Source: Oxyruncus cristatus (taxonomy: Eukaryota > Chordata > Aves > Passeriformes > Cotingidae). From it: a stretch of 64,000 bases of DNA. Position numbers and translations under genes: made by a program. Below the pieces are notes generated by a model that saw only the letters and a program-made list of their open reading frames with translations, was not told the DNA's origin and did not search any database. The stretch covers positions 685,220 to 749,219 of the forward strand of contig VXAY01002852.1 in NCBI GenBank assembly GCA_013399855.1, read 5' to 3'. Shown in pieces: positions 1-13,669 of the stretch. How positions within the stretch are numbered: position 1 is the stretch's first letter; the number at the start of each line of letters is the position of its first letter.

Positions 1-3000
1 TCTGATAACTGAAACATTTTCTGGCACAATTCCACAGTTAAACTGCTTTTATTATTCTTCGCTCACAGCACAATCAAAACATTCCTCCAACACTCCTTTT
101 TCCTCTCGCTACACAGTCAATGCAGGCAAAACTCTACTGTCCTAGATTTTCTGAAGAAAAAAATAGTGTCATCTCTAAGAAATGCAGAAGTCTCATCTTG
201 CTGATAAACTTCTCCATCCAATGGAAATGTTTATATGTCAGTGTTTACGTGTTCAAGCCAAATGGCTGCTATTCCGGTGATTACAATGGCTTATTGCCTT
301 CACTGGTGACTTGGAGCTTGAGCACATCTGAACAACACAGAAACTCACAGACAGGGTTCGCAAGTCTGATCTGAACACGGCAACGCAGAACTCATATCAC
401 ATCCTTCCAACACCCATCCTGCCTCTCAGATGGAGGCTTTGAAAAGATTCAGACTCCAAGTGATCTGTTCCTGTAAAGCATGCCCGACAGGACATATGAG
501 AGAGAATTCAGAGGGTAGTATTAGGCCTAACATTAACCTGGCCCTACCAATCACTCTAAGAAAACTCTCATCCAGGTTTGGATCCATCTTACACAGTGGA
601 ATAGAAATTAAGTTACAATGCAGACTGTAATCACATTATGTTGTGGAACTTCCTATATTGCTATAAAGATCACTAAAGAGGGCAAAAGTAGTAATAACTT
701 TTAAAAAAGAAATCATTCGAGTGGAGTCTTTCAATGTTTTTTTCCAAAAGTTTCTTCCTGAAGGAGGAAAAGCTTCCCTGTAACTGATAGAAAGTGAATC
801 TTGTCTCATCTTTGCTCAGAGCTGTACCTTCACATGCATAAACAGTTGCAGAAAGAATGAGTTCACCATAACATGGGTATGGTTGTGTGTAAAGGATGAT
901 CTCATTTAAGTCTAAAGAGGGTGCTGAATGTATAGATCAATCATGCAGTGAAGACATATCCTCAGCGCTCCACTAAACCACAGAGAGGGCAGAACTCAAG
1001 GAACCACACCCCCTCTCCCTAGTGCGGCTAGAACTGGTCGTAATTGCCATATATTACAGGAAGCATTAATGTGAGGTTGAAACAATCTGTGATGTAGACT
1101 GTCCCAAACCAAAATTAATTTCACAAAACTAGACATATCATCTCAGTCTCCTGTTCCCCTAACACAAAGATGACGTGTAGTCAGCACATTTATTTGCCTC
1201 ACTGAAGACGACAAAATAGGCCAATTTCTGCACTGCCTTATGCCAGGGGCCCCTGCATTGTGGTACATACACATTTCAATGCACCCATGGCAAGCAGAGC
1301 CAGTGGCAGCAGCAGCAGTTCCTGACCATGTCCAGGGGAAAATTTTTATTTCAGTGCCACAGAGGCAGCCCCCAACAATCAACTCTTAACAAATAACGTG
1401 CTGGCACATGCAGCAGCAGCTACCACGCTTCCTCTGCTGTGCTCCACAAAAACCCTGCTTTTCTGGATCAGCAGGGCCCAAACAAGCTGAAATAGGGAGC
1501 ACAAGTTAATTAAGAAGGATAAGTAGAAGCAGTCGACATGCTACTTTGTGGCAGGAGAGCAAAAGCAGATGGATGGCATGAGGTTAAGGTGCAAAAGAAA
1601 TCCCCAATTAAAAGCTCAGCCTTTAGCTTTCAAGACTTAGAAAGACTTGTGACTGTGTTAAATTTCACCTTCTTACAGAGATGTTATCAATATGGCTGTG
1701 TGCCTAAATCCAAAATATTTCTTCACACAAGAATAATGATGCTGTGCACACACACAAGAAAATGGGGGAGGGAGGGAGAAAGGAATGCTGGACAAACTAA
1801 ATTCATTACTCCAATTTCTGAAATATAAACCAATCTACTTTAAACAATTACAGTACTTTGCTCAGTAACAAACTCTAAAATTATCTGGGTGGAAAAGAAG
1901 TGTCTTTTTTAAGAAACAGGAAAGGATCAAAGGACGTGAGATACTGTTAACAGTAGTTTCTTCACATCTGAAAACAGACAGACTGATGGCAGATTCCTGT
2001 ATTTTTTTGCTTGTTCTCCACCAGGACAACCAACATTTAAAAATGTGAAGGCATTGACTGACCAGTATGGCATACCAAAGACTGGTAATGAAAACTGTCC
2101 TCACCCCAATGCCATTCATTTCCCCCGAAGAAGCCACTTACCAATGTTTGCACTCGGTAGTGCACTCAAAGGATGGAAGGAAAAACATACACATTAACCA
2201 CACACAGGTGTCCCTGAAGAACTGAACCGAGTATTGACAAAGAAATGAGCTTCTGAATTTACACAAACCCATCCATTTCATCTGATACATGCACATAAAA
2301 GAATCACAGGAACAGTTTTAAACTGTGGTTCCCTTTAGCTGTAGCTCTTACTAATCCGCTTCTGCTCTCCCTCCACTGTAGCTACACATTCCTTCAGCCC
2401 TCCCCCATCTTTTATTTGGGGGTCTGAGGGGGAGAGGAACAGAACATGCCCAGATTAAATATCAGGTCTTTAACAGGCCCAGCATGCAGCCCCACAGACA
2501 TAGTGAGCTGACAGAACATGGTGGGGAGGAAAAAAAAAAAGGGCAGATGGGAATATGAGCTGTTTAAGACAGCCCCACCACTAAAAGAAATGTCTGTGTA
2601 ACCACATCCTCTGTTTGCAGTCTCAGTTCAGCAATATGTCCAACAGGAAATAATTAGGTTTGGCTTTCCCAGAGTAGGTGTTTGACAGTTTGAGACCGCT
2701 GAACAGTTGCCTTTTCTGCTTCCTCTCCAACAGTCTCACAGGAAAAGACATTGACCCTCAGGACACAGTTGATAAAAAAAAAAAAAATCTTTAAAGGAAG
2801 AACCCTGTGTAACTATAATAAGATTTGCTAATTGTTACCTCTTTTTACATGGAAGAAATCAACCGTACTCTTTAAAAGGGATCTTAATCACAATACTGAG
2901 TTATCAGTAAGTAATCAGACATTGAGACAGACCAATTGTATTATCTACAACACAGGAAAGACAGTTGAGTATAGAGAGTAAAGACAAAAGACTCAGAGTT

Positions 3001-4825
3001 GCTATAAATTGTGTTTTTGAAGTAAAAAGCATACATGGAGATCCCCTGCACATTCCAAATGCATGCAATAATTAATCTGGTGATAATGTTTTGACACATT
3101 CTAAGAATTTATCTTTCTACTCTAACATCTAAACCTTTTTGGTTCCGATCCTCCTCTCTACCTAGCACAGTTGCCCTCTTCCCCACTAAATACCATACAG
3201 TAATGCAATCATGGCTCAACAGTGAAGGAAATCCAGTAGGGCTTTTTATTATTATTAAATAATTAGTAATTTGATTGCCTGAATGTACATTTCACCTGGA
3301 AGTATCAGGATGAAAGAGTCTGAAATATGCTGCTGCTTCACCACACCGGTAGAAGTCAGAGTTAAAAAAAAAAACAAACACTCACAAGCAAGCAGTCCTC
3401 CTGAAACCTAAGGGTTTCCCATTACTTCATATTCAAGAGAAGGAAAAATTAAAGACTGCTTTTGGGAAAATGCCATATTCTTTTAATCTTATGTCAAAAT
3501 GTCTTCTGTAATCCCTTTCTTTGCATTTTATTTCATGATCTGCTTGTTGCCTCAGGATTTGGGAGTCTTCTCCCACATGATGATGAGAGTGGATGGCCTT
3601 AATTAAATAGAAATTAAAGCTGCTTCCACAACTGTTGGAACCAGCAAACACAACATTTTGTACAGAACAACATGATGCTCAAGAAACTATAACTGGCAAT
3701 AATTCACTCTTTTCCTGAAATTACATTTGGTATCTAAATTATAAGAGAGGAAGGAATGGAAAGGGCTCAATAAGTTAATATCTGTTAATTAAGAAGGGCA
3801 AATTCACCTACTTTTGAAAAGCTTATGGCATTTTCTTTCAGCCTTGAGTCTCTTTCTCCCTTCAGCAGAAAGCATGAATCTAAAGAACGGGAGTTCACAG
3901 CTTCAAATCATACACTTATTTTAAACTCTATTATTAGATTCTATTTAATCACAACTATTAGATCACTCATTTAATCACTGCAGCAAATGGGAACAAATGG
4001 GTGTCCCTTTCATTTCATATTCAGTAATGACTAAAGTATTTTTGGAAATACTTATGAAGATCTAAAGGCATTACACTTTTAGCATTTCTACAATATGGAC
4101 TTTAACAGTGTCTTTACAAAAGCCTACTGAGGCTTTTGCATAAGCATAGGTATATTTTGAAATCAGTGCCCAAAGCTCACACGGATACATACCTGAAAGT
4201 AAAACCAACACACAATTAGAAAATACAGTTTCAGTAAGTCAGCTATGCCATGGCTAACCAGCCCTGATGTCAAACGCAAATCTGACATACAGACAGAATG
4301 CTGGGATATACACATTCAGCCCAGAATAGCTACATTTTATATTTCCCAAATATTCAGAGCTGTTTCTTCAGATCCTAACAAAAGCAAAAAGCACATTTTG
4401 GTTTTCATGATCCAGAAAAGAGGCTATAGACTCAAACAGAAACATTTTTAATGCCTTCAAAATGTAATTCCTATGGATGGTAGACTAAGATGCAGTTTCA
4501 CAGCAGAGGCCCAGAGACTGTCTGGACAAACAATATCAGAAAGGAACTGCTGTAAAGCAGCAGCAAACCTGAAACCCCTTACACAGCCCACTCACGGTTC
4601 ATCTTGTAAAACAGCACCATACAGAACCGTGCGAAACACAAAGTTTGCAGTATGCAGTGTCAGGGTACACAGATCCAGGTCTCAGGAGGGCAATTCCACT
4701 TACACACATGGAGCTCGGTGAGCTTTCATCCGGGATTGGAGAGTATGAGAAATTACGGTCCTCTTTGACACAAGATTTTACAGTCACGGAGAGGGCGACA
4801 GACGGCTGGGACACAGGGATGTTAC
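1..4825. other. Non-coding DNA, no exon recognised
   Basis: I see no exon of a known protein on either strand. Open frames are all under 100 codons and look like chance. There are short A-runs (for example near 2,529-2,540 and 2,774-2,786) and a short CA run near 1,748. If the CpG block just to the right is the start of MRTFA on the minus strand, this stretch would be its first intron; that is inference from human gene order only. Confidence 0.5.
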
Positions 4826-5164
4826 CTCAAATATGCACCCTGGCATAGCACGGACAAGCATCTTTCCAGCGGGGAAAGTCATCCCCTCTCCCGAGAGCCC
4901 GGTGGGGGCGGCAGGGGGCGGCTGCTGCCCGAGCCCTCAGGGACCCCTGTCAGCATTGCCCGGCCTGGAACGTCGGGAAGAAATCCCCGAAAAACACCCA
5001 CAGCCGACCCAGGGAACGCGGGGAACCCGAGAGCCCCCTGAGGGGTGCTGGCGGGCAGGGAGGCCGAGCGTGCCCGGGGCAGCGCCGGCACAGCGCGGGG
5101 GCTCCGAAGGGGGCGCAGCCGCCCCGCGCCCGGGGGAGCGGCCGTGCCCCGGCCAGGGGAGGCC
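4826..5164 (-). promoter_or_regulatory. CpG-rich block, likely promoter and possible first exon (MRTFA candidate)
   Basis: The base composition changes abruptly from AT-rich to very GC- and CpG-rich from about 4,860 up to the assembly gap, as in a CpG-island promoter. Read on the minus strand, the block ends in a good splice donor (exon ...TTTGAG, then GTAACA, with the exon ending at 4,826), as expected of a first non-coding exon. In human, MRTFA is on the minus strand with its 5' end next to MCHR1, and MCHR1 precedes SLC25A17. The same order here would make this the MRTFA 5' end. No MRTFA protein sequence is visible, so the assignment is inference. The block could instead be an unrelated CpG island. 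Confidence 0.35.
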
Positions 5165-5734
5165 NNNNNNNNNNNNNNNNNNNNNNNNNNNNNNNNNNNN
5201 NNNNNNNNNNNNNNNNNNNNNNNNNNNNNNNNNNNNNNNNNNNNNNNNNNNNNNNNNNNNNNNNNNNNNNNNNNNNNNNNNNNNNNNNNNNNNNNNNNNN
5301 NNNNNNNNNNNNNNNNNNNNNNNNNNNNNNNNNNNNNNNNNNNNNNNNNNNNNNNNNNNNNNNNNNNNNNNNNNNNNNNNNNNNNNNNNNNNNNNNNNNN
5401 NNNNNNNNNNNNNNNNNNNNNNNNNNNNNNNNNNNNNNNNNNNNNNNNNNNNNNNNNNNNNNNNNNNNNNNNNNNNNNNNNNNNNNNNNNNNNNNNNNNN
5501 NNNNNNNNNNNNNNNNNNNNNNNNNNNNNNNNNNNNNNNNNNNNNNNNNNNNNNNNNNNNNNNNNNNNNNNNNNNNNNNNNNNNNNNNNNNNNNNNNNNN
5601 NNNNNNNNNNNNNNNNNNNNNNNNNNNNNNNNNNNNNNNNNNNNNNNNNNNNNNNNNNNNNNNNNNNNNNNNNNNNNNNNNNNNNNNNNNNNNNNNNNNN
5701 NNNNNNNNNNNNNNNNNNNNNNNNNNNNNNNNNN
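5165..5734. other. Assembly gap (570 N)
   Basis: Run of N characters flanked on the left by CpG-rich sequence and on the right by an A-run. Open frames that cross it have no meaning. Confidence 0.99.
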
Positions 5735-5748
5735 AAAAAAAAAGTGTG

Positions 5749-5834
5749 AAACAGTCCCGTGCGTGATGTTAATTCTGGGATGTTTAGGCTTAATGACAAG
5801 TCCAGAATATTTGCCTTCCTCTCTCCTGTGTTTT
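5749..5834 (+). repeat. Diverged 86-bp repeat, copy 1
   Basis: This segment aligns without gaps to 6,991-7,076 with about 67 of 86 bases identical by eye. Shared blocks include AATGACAAGTC and a pyrimidine-rich end before TGTTTT. Both copies are in the same orientation about 1.2 kb apart. It may be an old local duplication or two members of an old dispersed repeat; I cannot name a family. Confidence 0.6.
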
Positions 5835-6990
5835 TGCCCAGCGCTGCCCACCCCAAATACTTGGGATGGGAGTGGAGGGTCCCCAGCATAGGCTGGACCT
5901 TAAATGCTGGAAATTAAATGCAGCAGCGCGACAGTTGTCCAGCTTTACCAATGGTGTTGTAACCTTATTCAGTGAACAAAAATTGCTAGAAATTAGGGAT
6001 TGGCCTACCGAAATCTTCAAAAGAAATGCATCCTTAACTTTGCCGCACTTTCATGTGTGTAAAGTGCCTTCAGGGGTACCTGAGTCTCAGAAAAAAAAAA
6101 ATCAAAAAGCAACTAACTACGGGGCCGTGCCGCCACCGCTGCCCAACCTGTAACTGAATTGGAGGTTTCAGCGGATCTGGAGGTTTCAGCTGCCCCTGCA
6201 AGTGCCTGGCTGGGTGGTCTGGGCCTTCTCTTGCAGAAACACAATGTTTCTCGATGTAGTACAAAGCCAGGAAAATACATGGTGCAAGTGGGTGAAATGC
6301 CCACAGTGAAAACTTCAGTTAACAGAGGTGGGCTTGTGGAGAAAGTAGAGGAATGATGCCATCCCTGAAGAGCAGGGCAGAGGACCATAGTTAGACTATG
6401 GTAACATCGTTATAAATAGTTGGTGCAGTTTACCTGCAATGCTATTCTCACCCCTGCTTACTGTATCTCAAAATGACATTGAGTCATGACTGAGACTATA
6501 AGAATGCTCAGTGAAGGATTGTCTCGCACAGTGAAGCTGAAAAATTTAGGATCACCTTTCAAAACAAAGAAAAGGGCACATGAGCGAGGTATACAATAAC
6601 AAATGATATAAAGAAGGCATCATTGGTCTTTCCTTATTCTCTCATATAGTCAAAGAACTAGAGGACATGATATAACTGCAAAGCAATGTATGTGAAGTAG
6701 TTAGGAAAAAATGTTTGTGCCATGTACAATTAATCTATGAAATTCACGATAAGAAGCTCGATGATACAAGTCATGTTAAGAAGAACCAAATACTTAGCCA
6801 GTTACTGCCAGTCAGCCATTATTTTGCCCCAGTTTCCAGTGTTGACATTTACAGCTCTTTGCTTTTCATTCCCAGAGATCCAGTTCAGCTTTGGCTATGC
6901 ACATAAATCTTCGAAGTAACATAATTCTTCTCCCTGCTGTTTGACAGGGTTAGCCCTCCAGAGGTAGTTTAGTGGAAGAATACAATAAAA

Positions 6991-7076
6991 AAACATTCCC
7001 ATGCATGATGGTGATTGTGGGAGTTTTAGGTTAAATGACAAGTCAGGAATCTTCACTTTCCTTTCTCCCATGTTTT
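6991..7076 (+). repeat. Diverged 86-bp repeat, copy 2
   Basis: Second copy of the element at 5,749-5,834, same orientation, about 78% identical by eye with no gaps. The A-rich sequence just before it (near 6,984-6,993) parallels the A-run before copy 1. Confidence 0.6.
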
Positions 7077-10000
7077 CTAAGAGCTCTTTGGGGATCTGAG
7101 AAAAATGCTCCAGGTGGATGAGAAAGCACGGATGTCTTCCTGCTCTACAGTGTTGCCAATTTTAGCAACAATGGTGCATGGCTTGTCCTTGAAATCATTT
7201 GCTTAGAAGACTTGTTAACAAATCTGTTTACAGAACAGGGGAGGACAGATGATGTGTCCAAGGACATACCACAAACTGATGGCAAAGCTCACAGCTATGC
7301 CCATATTTCCAGTTCACAAGCCGGAGTCCTACTCACTGAGTTCTATCTTCCTTCAAACAGATGAACATTTAAGAGAGAGAAGCATTTCTCTTCATTTCTA
7401 TATGTAGGTTTCAACGGTTTGCTAACATCTCTACAGATTTACAAACTCTACAATGTTACTGATTGTTACTTGTTCTTCTAAGGTTTTCAAAGGTATTTAC
7501 AGGCCTTGATAAATATATAGTAGAGGAAAACAGAAAGATATAATTCCACTTGCCCATAAAAGCTTTGTCTTCACCAAGAACAATGAAAAGTGAGAACACA
7601 TATTGCATGCATATACTTATTGCAAGCTATACTTTTTTAATTTTGAAGGCCTTGTTATTTTCAGTAGCTTTCAATTTCCTTAAGACTCATAACGAATTAA
7701 CTAAATTCACATTTTATTAACAAATGCATAGGAACAGTCTGCCATATTGGTAAAGGCAGCAAATCAAGTATATTAAATTACTTCAGTTTTATTTAATGTT
7801 AGATGAAAGTTTACACTGAGGAAAGACGCCAGTACAGTATAACAGAATACAGCAGAATTTAATACAGTTACAGTGGGACTAATTCTAAGTGCAGTTCTGA
7901 ACTCAATTGCATAATTTCAAAATCAAGTTACTTTGTGTGCCTACCATGATGTCTTAGTTATGGAGTTAACACTATATTCAGTTTTCCATTTGGATTTCCT
8001 TTCTCCTTAAAGAAAAGCAGTAAGAATGGTGGAAGAAAATCAAAAGAGAACAAAGTTATAGCGTGTCCCTAAGAGTGTTTCTAAAGATAAAGTTCTTAAA
8101 ATGGCTCAATGCTGTGCTTAACATTAAAGACTGGATGGCCTTCAGCCATCTAAAGATGACTCTGCTTAAAACCATAAGCTATTACAGAAACCTTAATGAC
8201 CCAACAACTCAGAACATGCCTAATAGTGTTTATTGTTTTGGCATTAGGGTGATGGACAAACCGTCTCCTGATGGAGAGAGAACCTAGTTGGCAAAGATAA
8301 TTGTTCCTGCTTAATTTTTGGGGGAGTAATGAATTCTGCTAACTAGGGTCCTGACACGTAGTACGCATCTGAGCAGCTCAGCAAGATCCCAGGTTTTCCA
8401 GGGGTTTACACAGACCATAGCAGCAGATGCTCATGTGTGTATGTGTGCGTGTGTTTGTACATACAAGAGAGTGTGCAGGGACTTTCCAGGGCTCTGGGGA
8501 AGCTCCTTCCAGAGGCACTTGGCCAAACAGGGGTGATTGCCAGCCCTGGGCTCAGGCAGAGCCTGTACACCAGCTGCCATGGCCAGGCTCCTGCAAGTCA
8601 CTGACCTGGGCTTCAAGGGAAGTCGCCTCTGTGGCACCTCTCCTGCAGCAGCCCTGGGAGCACTTGCATGTAGATGGATTCTGCTGGGCCATAATTGCCT
8701 CTATCAGGGCTGGATGAGCTCTTCACCAGACCAAGCACTGCCAGTCTCTTGATCAGCTCAGCTTCTGCGTTATGGCCTCGAGCCAGAGCCTACAATTCCC
8801 TCCGAGACTGGAGGGCAAAGGTTGAGGAGGAGGGTGCGCCAGACAAGGATGGGAAGGGAAAGAAATAGGAGGGTGCAGGAGCGGGTACTGGAGTTCAGGC
8901 ATGTGTTTGAGCACAGAGGAGGAGTAACAGGCTGTAAACACTGAAGACAGGGCTCCTAATGGAGAGAAGAGGGCAGTGAAGACTCCCTTCTGTGCATGGT
9001 CCAGCTTTGAGCAGGCAGCTGCTGCAATTCCCTGGGGTGGTACTGCAGTCCTGTTATGTTAGGAGTCCTTGTGAAAGCTTTAAAGGGAGCGGTTGATTTC
9101 AGGGTTGCATTGTAAAACTAGGAGGAGATGGTGTGTTCTCAGCATTGTTTAGTCAAGTCCTGACAAGCGAGAATAAGAGATGACTGGAGAAAGTGTCCAG
9201 TAAAACTCCTTGCCTTCAGAGAGACCAGTTGCTTTCACTTCTTTAATTGAATCCTGTTGCTGACATGTTTCATTCTTATTTTCCATGTCCTGCACATCAC
9301 TGGCTGGTTTCTTCCCTATAATCCCTACAGTACAAGTGCCTCTTGAGAAAGGAGTTGAATGAGGACACAAACATCTTACAGAGGTAGTTCAATGACTGTT
9401 CAAAGTGTTAGAGACACCCCTTTTCCTATCTGACTAAGATTTTCTGTTTTGAAATGGGTCAACAGTTTCAATTTGATAAACAACAATGTATTTCTATTAA
9501 TCTAAGCTTTGCTGGGCAAGGAATCTACTTACCTATATGTCTTTCACAAGAAAAGAGGGTCTGCCTGCTCAGCTGCTCAAAGAGAGAGCAACATATAGGA
9601 AAAATAGAGCAAAGGTAACTGAAATCTTTTTTTTAAAGTATGTCCTTTAGGCAAATATCAAGCACAAGAATTTCTGAATAAAAAATTGTTTGCGGAAGTG
9701 TTAGTGCCTGTAAAAAAGTGTGTGGAGTAGTACCAGAGTTCAGGGTTAATAATTAGCGTTTTCTATCAAAGGACACATTAATTATTAACTTAAGGCTGTG
9801 ACTTCAAAGTTGTGACCCACAGAGGTAGGAAAGCATTTACCGCAGTAAACAACACAGTTTACAAACTCATAGGTTCAAAAGTGAAGTGATAAAGACACAT
9901 TGCGGTTCATGAGAAAAGGTGGAAGGCTGGCCATCATTTGTTTCAAAAGGACTGGAAAAGACACCAGCTCGTTTCTGGGGTTATTGTAGTATTTTACTGC

Positions 10001-13000
10001 TTCCCTTAGATGGAGCCAAACTCACATCGTCCAGCTGCCTGTGACTCATCAGTAGTGCATGCAGCTTACCCCAAATCAGAGGACTATGTAGTAGGAGTTT
10101 GTCATGGGTCCCTAAGCCCCATTTCCTGCCCGTTCCCCTAGACTGACTTCCTAATACTGTTTCATTGCCTCCCAGGTCAGCTTCCACTGAGTGGCTACAG
10201 GCAATGACACACAAAAGCACTAACCTGACACTGACCTTCCCATACAGCCTGAGGGGAAATGTTTTTCAGATGTTACAAATATTACCTTTGTAGCTACACG
10301 TTATATCACAGCTTTTGCTACTGGTCTATTCATCTGCACATTGAATGCATAAGGCATTAGAAAGGGTCTTAAGAAGCATGTTTTGGAGGCTTCTTCCTTC
10401 CATGCCACACTGATCTTCAGCAAAATTCTGATCTACCAGGCCTTGTGACCCTGGTGTTCCACTGAAAAATGTTTGGGATCTATATGAATGCAATGAAATT
10501 ACTTGTAATACAAAGTAGGAACTTCAGAGAACAGAGAGGAGGACTCTATATTCTCTGCCACCTGTGAAGTGGTAGCTAAATTACAGCAATTTGATCAAAA
10601 AGGTGCATAAGGAAGACCGACACAACTGTAAGCCAAACTTGGATAAAAGCATTACAGGGTAAGAAGTGAACATTTCCAATCTTTGGAGTAAGAAACCATA
10701 GCTACCCTCCTGACAGCAACAAAGTTCTTTCCTCACTTCAAGAGCCAAGGAAGGCGTCTTCACATTTGTGTTCACAACAGTGCAAAGCCACTCATATCCC
10801 AGTAAGGGGCAAGAGTAAATATTTCCACACTGATTTTACTTACTTGGCAACGGTTTTAATTACACTGGAATTGAAAGTGTTGTTGGAAACATCTGAGGCA
10901 ACTTAGAGAGAGTGCCCTTTTGCTTGCATTTTATTTTTAAGCAAGATCACAGAGCAGATAGCTTTCTCAAAAGACCATTACATTTAAAGGGTCTGTCTGG
11001 TTATCCTGCTATTCAGTGTTCATACTAAATCACGATGAATTGATACACAGAGACTATGTCAGTAATATCCTAGTGATAAAAATGTGCAACTAACTGGAAA
11101 AAAGTCCGCATCTGGTTTTACATCCCTGTGGTTCTACACCTTTCATTGCATTTGTAGAAGTAATTTTATCCCTTTCACAGAGGCATATGGAGTGCAGCAA
11201 GAAGTTGTGACAACCAAACTATTGAGAAAGCCGGGAAAGGTTTTCTGGTGCCAAACCAGTCTTTTGGATGGAGCCTCCCCTTCCAGAGGCTTGCTGGAAG
11301 GAGGAGGAGCTGAAGCCCAATCTGATTTAGCTCATCCTCATCAGGACTGTATTATTTCCCAGTTGCTGTTCTGACTCTAAAGTCTGCTCTTGAAGGAGTT
11401 GTGTTCTCCAGCTCTCTTTCAATGCCAGAGAAGATGCAGCTAGAGGGTTTGGAGAAAGAGGAGATTTGATCCCTACTACAACCCTGGGGCTCCCTGGAGT
11501 AGTGAGTAATCAGCATGGGGAGAGGAAGTGTGTCACATTCCCATCTTTAGTTTGTTTAGATGTTTCCCATGAAGCAAGAGAGTACAAGGGTAACTTTGGA
11601 TTCCTCTTTGCAAAGCCTGGGTCTGATTTCGGCTGCGATGTCATCCTGAAAGCGCTGACTCATCCAGCAGGCCTGCAGTTCCAAGGAACACAAGCAGAGG
11701 CTGGGAAAGTTCAGAGCTATTTTCAGAGCTTGGGGGAGTTGCACTGTGGGGTCCCACTCTCTGAAAGAGGTGCTAGGCAGAGAGTATGCCATCCAAGAGA
11801 CTCAGTAAAACTGGACACTGCCATGACCTCACAGGCTTCAAAGCAAACAGAGTGCAAAGGCAGAAATCAGTAGAGGAAAATAATGGCCATTCACTGGTGA
11901 AGAGTTCCTTTGACATTTTGATCTCACCAGTCAGTTTCACATAGCTTAGCTGCATTAAATAGTCCCTGGAGCTGGATTTTGACAGTGTCCAGACAAAGAT
12001 GGACCACAGAGGAATTATGCAGCACAATGGCAGAGCACACTGATATTCACCAACATGAGTGCAGCCTCCTCTTCTGTCCCAGTTTACATTTATCTGTTTA
12101 CCTTGACCCAAAAAACATGCCTGATAGTTCCAAAACTCTCCCTTGACTGAGTAAGGCTGGTTAACAGTTGGCCTTCCAGCCTTAATAACAAGATTTACAA
12201 TTGTGATAAGAAACATTTTAAAATGAGATTTAAAATACATATTAAAATGGAGGAAGAGGAGGAAAATGCTCTGAAGGGAAATTAGAGTGCTCTGGAGGGA
12301 AAAGGAGTGCTTAATGCTGTCTGCAGAACACAGCAGCAGCCTCCCAAACAGGCCTGATGTTCCTACAAAATAACCGATCCAGGAATTACTGTCCCAGATA
12401 AACGAGGAGGCACAAAGAAGTAGGAATGAAATTCAAATGGAGCTGCTTTCCCCTTGCCCCTGCCCCTGCTGCAGCAAAACTCAGTTGAAACTGAGCAGAT
12501 CAATTTGCTCCCAAAGAAAGATATCCTTGTGTGGCAGAATTGCCCGTCAGATACCAAAAGCTCTTCCAGCTGCTGGCAGCGTAGCAAGAGTGACGGGCTC
12601 CTGGCCAGGGCTCTCCCGACCGAGCCCACGTAAATCAGAGACGTGCCCGTGGGCGGTTTGTTAGCACTGGGGACTGCTCAGCTTCTTGGATGCCAACACT
12701 TCGCAACTCCTTCTGCTCAGGAGGGAGCCATTTGTCAGAGTTCAGTGTCTGGTTAAAGGGGCTGACGATAAAGCGTTCGCACAGAGCTGGTTTCTCCAGA
12801 AATGTGTGTGATGCTGGTAGGTAATGTCAGGAGGCAGCTTTGCCTGAAATATCTAGGGGATCTCATTTCAAAAAAAACAGTACTGGAGAAAGGGTGTAGG
12901 TTGGAATTGAAGGACAGATGTGATTAAAGGGAGGGAGATACTGCTATGCTGAAGCCCCCTGTGATTATTTAGTTTACAGGGAGACATTCAGAAAAGGGAA

Positions 13001-13123
13001 CATAATAGAAAAGAAGAAAATATTGAAACTATAAAGGTGTTCTAGTAAACCCAGATGGCTCCTATCCTGAAGGAGGACTTAGTGAACCTGAAAGATGACA
13101 CATTTCGAAGTGGGTAACAGGAG
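7077..13123. other. Non-coding DNA, nothing recognised
   Basis: No exon of a known family is seen on either strand. Contents are unique-looking AT-rich sequence, a short GT-rich stretch near 8,432-8,458, and chance open frames. The largest are a minus frame at 11,773-12,240 and a plus frame at 11,466-11,873, which overlap on opposite strands and have no recognisable domain. Confidence 0.5.
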
Positions 13124-13201
13124 ATGTGTTTATTACGGAGTAATGTTAGGTGTGTACAGAAAATGTATTTACTACAGAGTAATGTTATTTGTGAGAGTTT
13201 C
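13124..13201 (+). repeat. Imperfect tandem duplication, 39-bp period
   Basis: Two adjacent units share the core TTA-TAC/G-GAGTAATGTTA (TATTACGGAGTAATGTTA at 13,131 and TACTACAGAGTAATGTTA at 13,170), giving a period of 39 bases. The copies have diverged by several substitutions, so the event is not recent. Confidence 0.6.
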
Positions 13202-13669
13202 ACAGACTATCATTGAGAGCAAGAGTCAGCTTAAGCCTTAAATAGGATTAGTGAGGGGAAAAAAGAGGATAATCAGAGGTTGTTACTTTTATTCTCTTTC
13301 ATGTTTGAGGGATAAAATCCCACTAGCTTCAGGGCATAGAGCAACCTCCGAAAGCCCATGACTAGAAATAACTTCTTGTGTGGGCAAATTATCCTATTCT
13401 TCTCTTGAAGTTCTCTGGGAATAATTTTCTGCTGGTTTCTGTCTCAGATAGCCTGCAGGGGTACTTTTTTCAGCATGTTTGTTACTGCTGGGGTGTAAAG
13501 GTATGAGCAGGAATTTCAAAGACTGTTTCCAGGCTACTTTCACTGGCAGAAAAACAGTGACAGATGAAGATAGAGGTCGACTGACTGACACATTTTTTTG
13601 GCCACTCAGTTCTGTCCCAAAAATAGGAAAAACAATATTAAATCTGTATTTTGTGACTATGTTCTTGTT

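Noticed and set aside
4833..5891. Long open frames (over 230 codons) on both strands
   Set aside because: They are mostly N characters from the assembly gap; the real flanks are CpG-rich with no protein similarity.
11466..12240. Overlapping 135- and 155-codon frames on opposite strands
   Set aside because: No domain, no splice context; consistent with chance.
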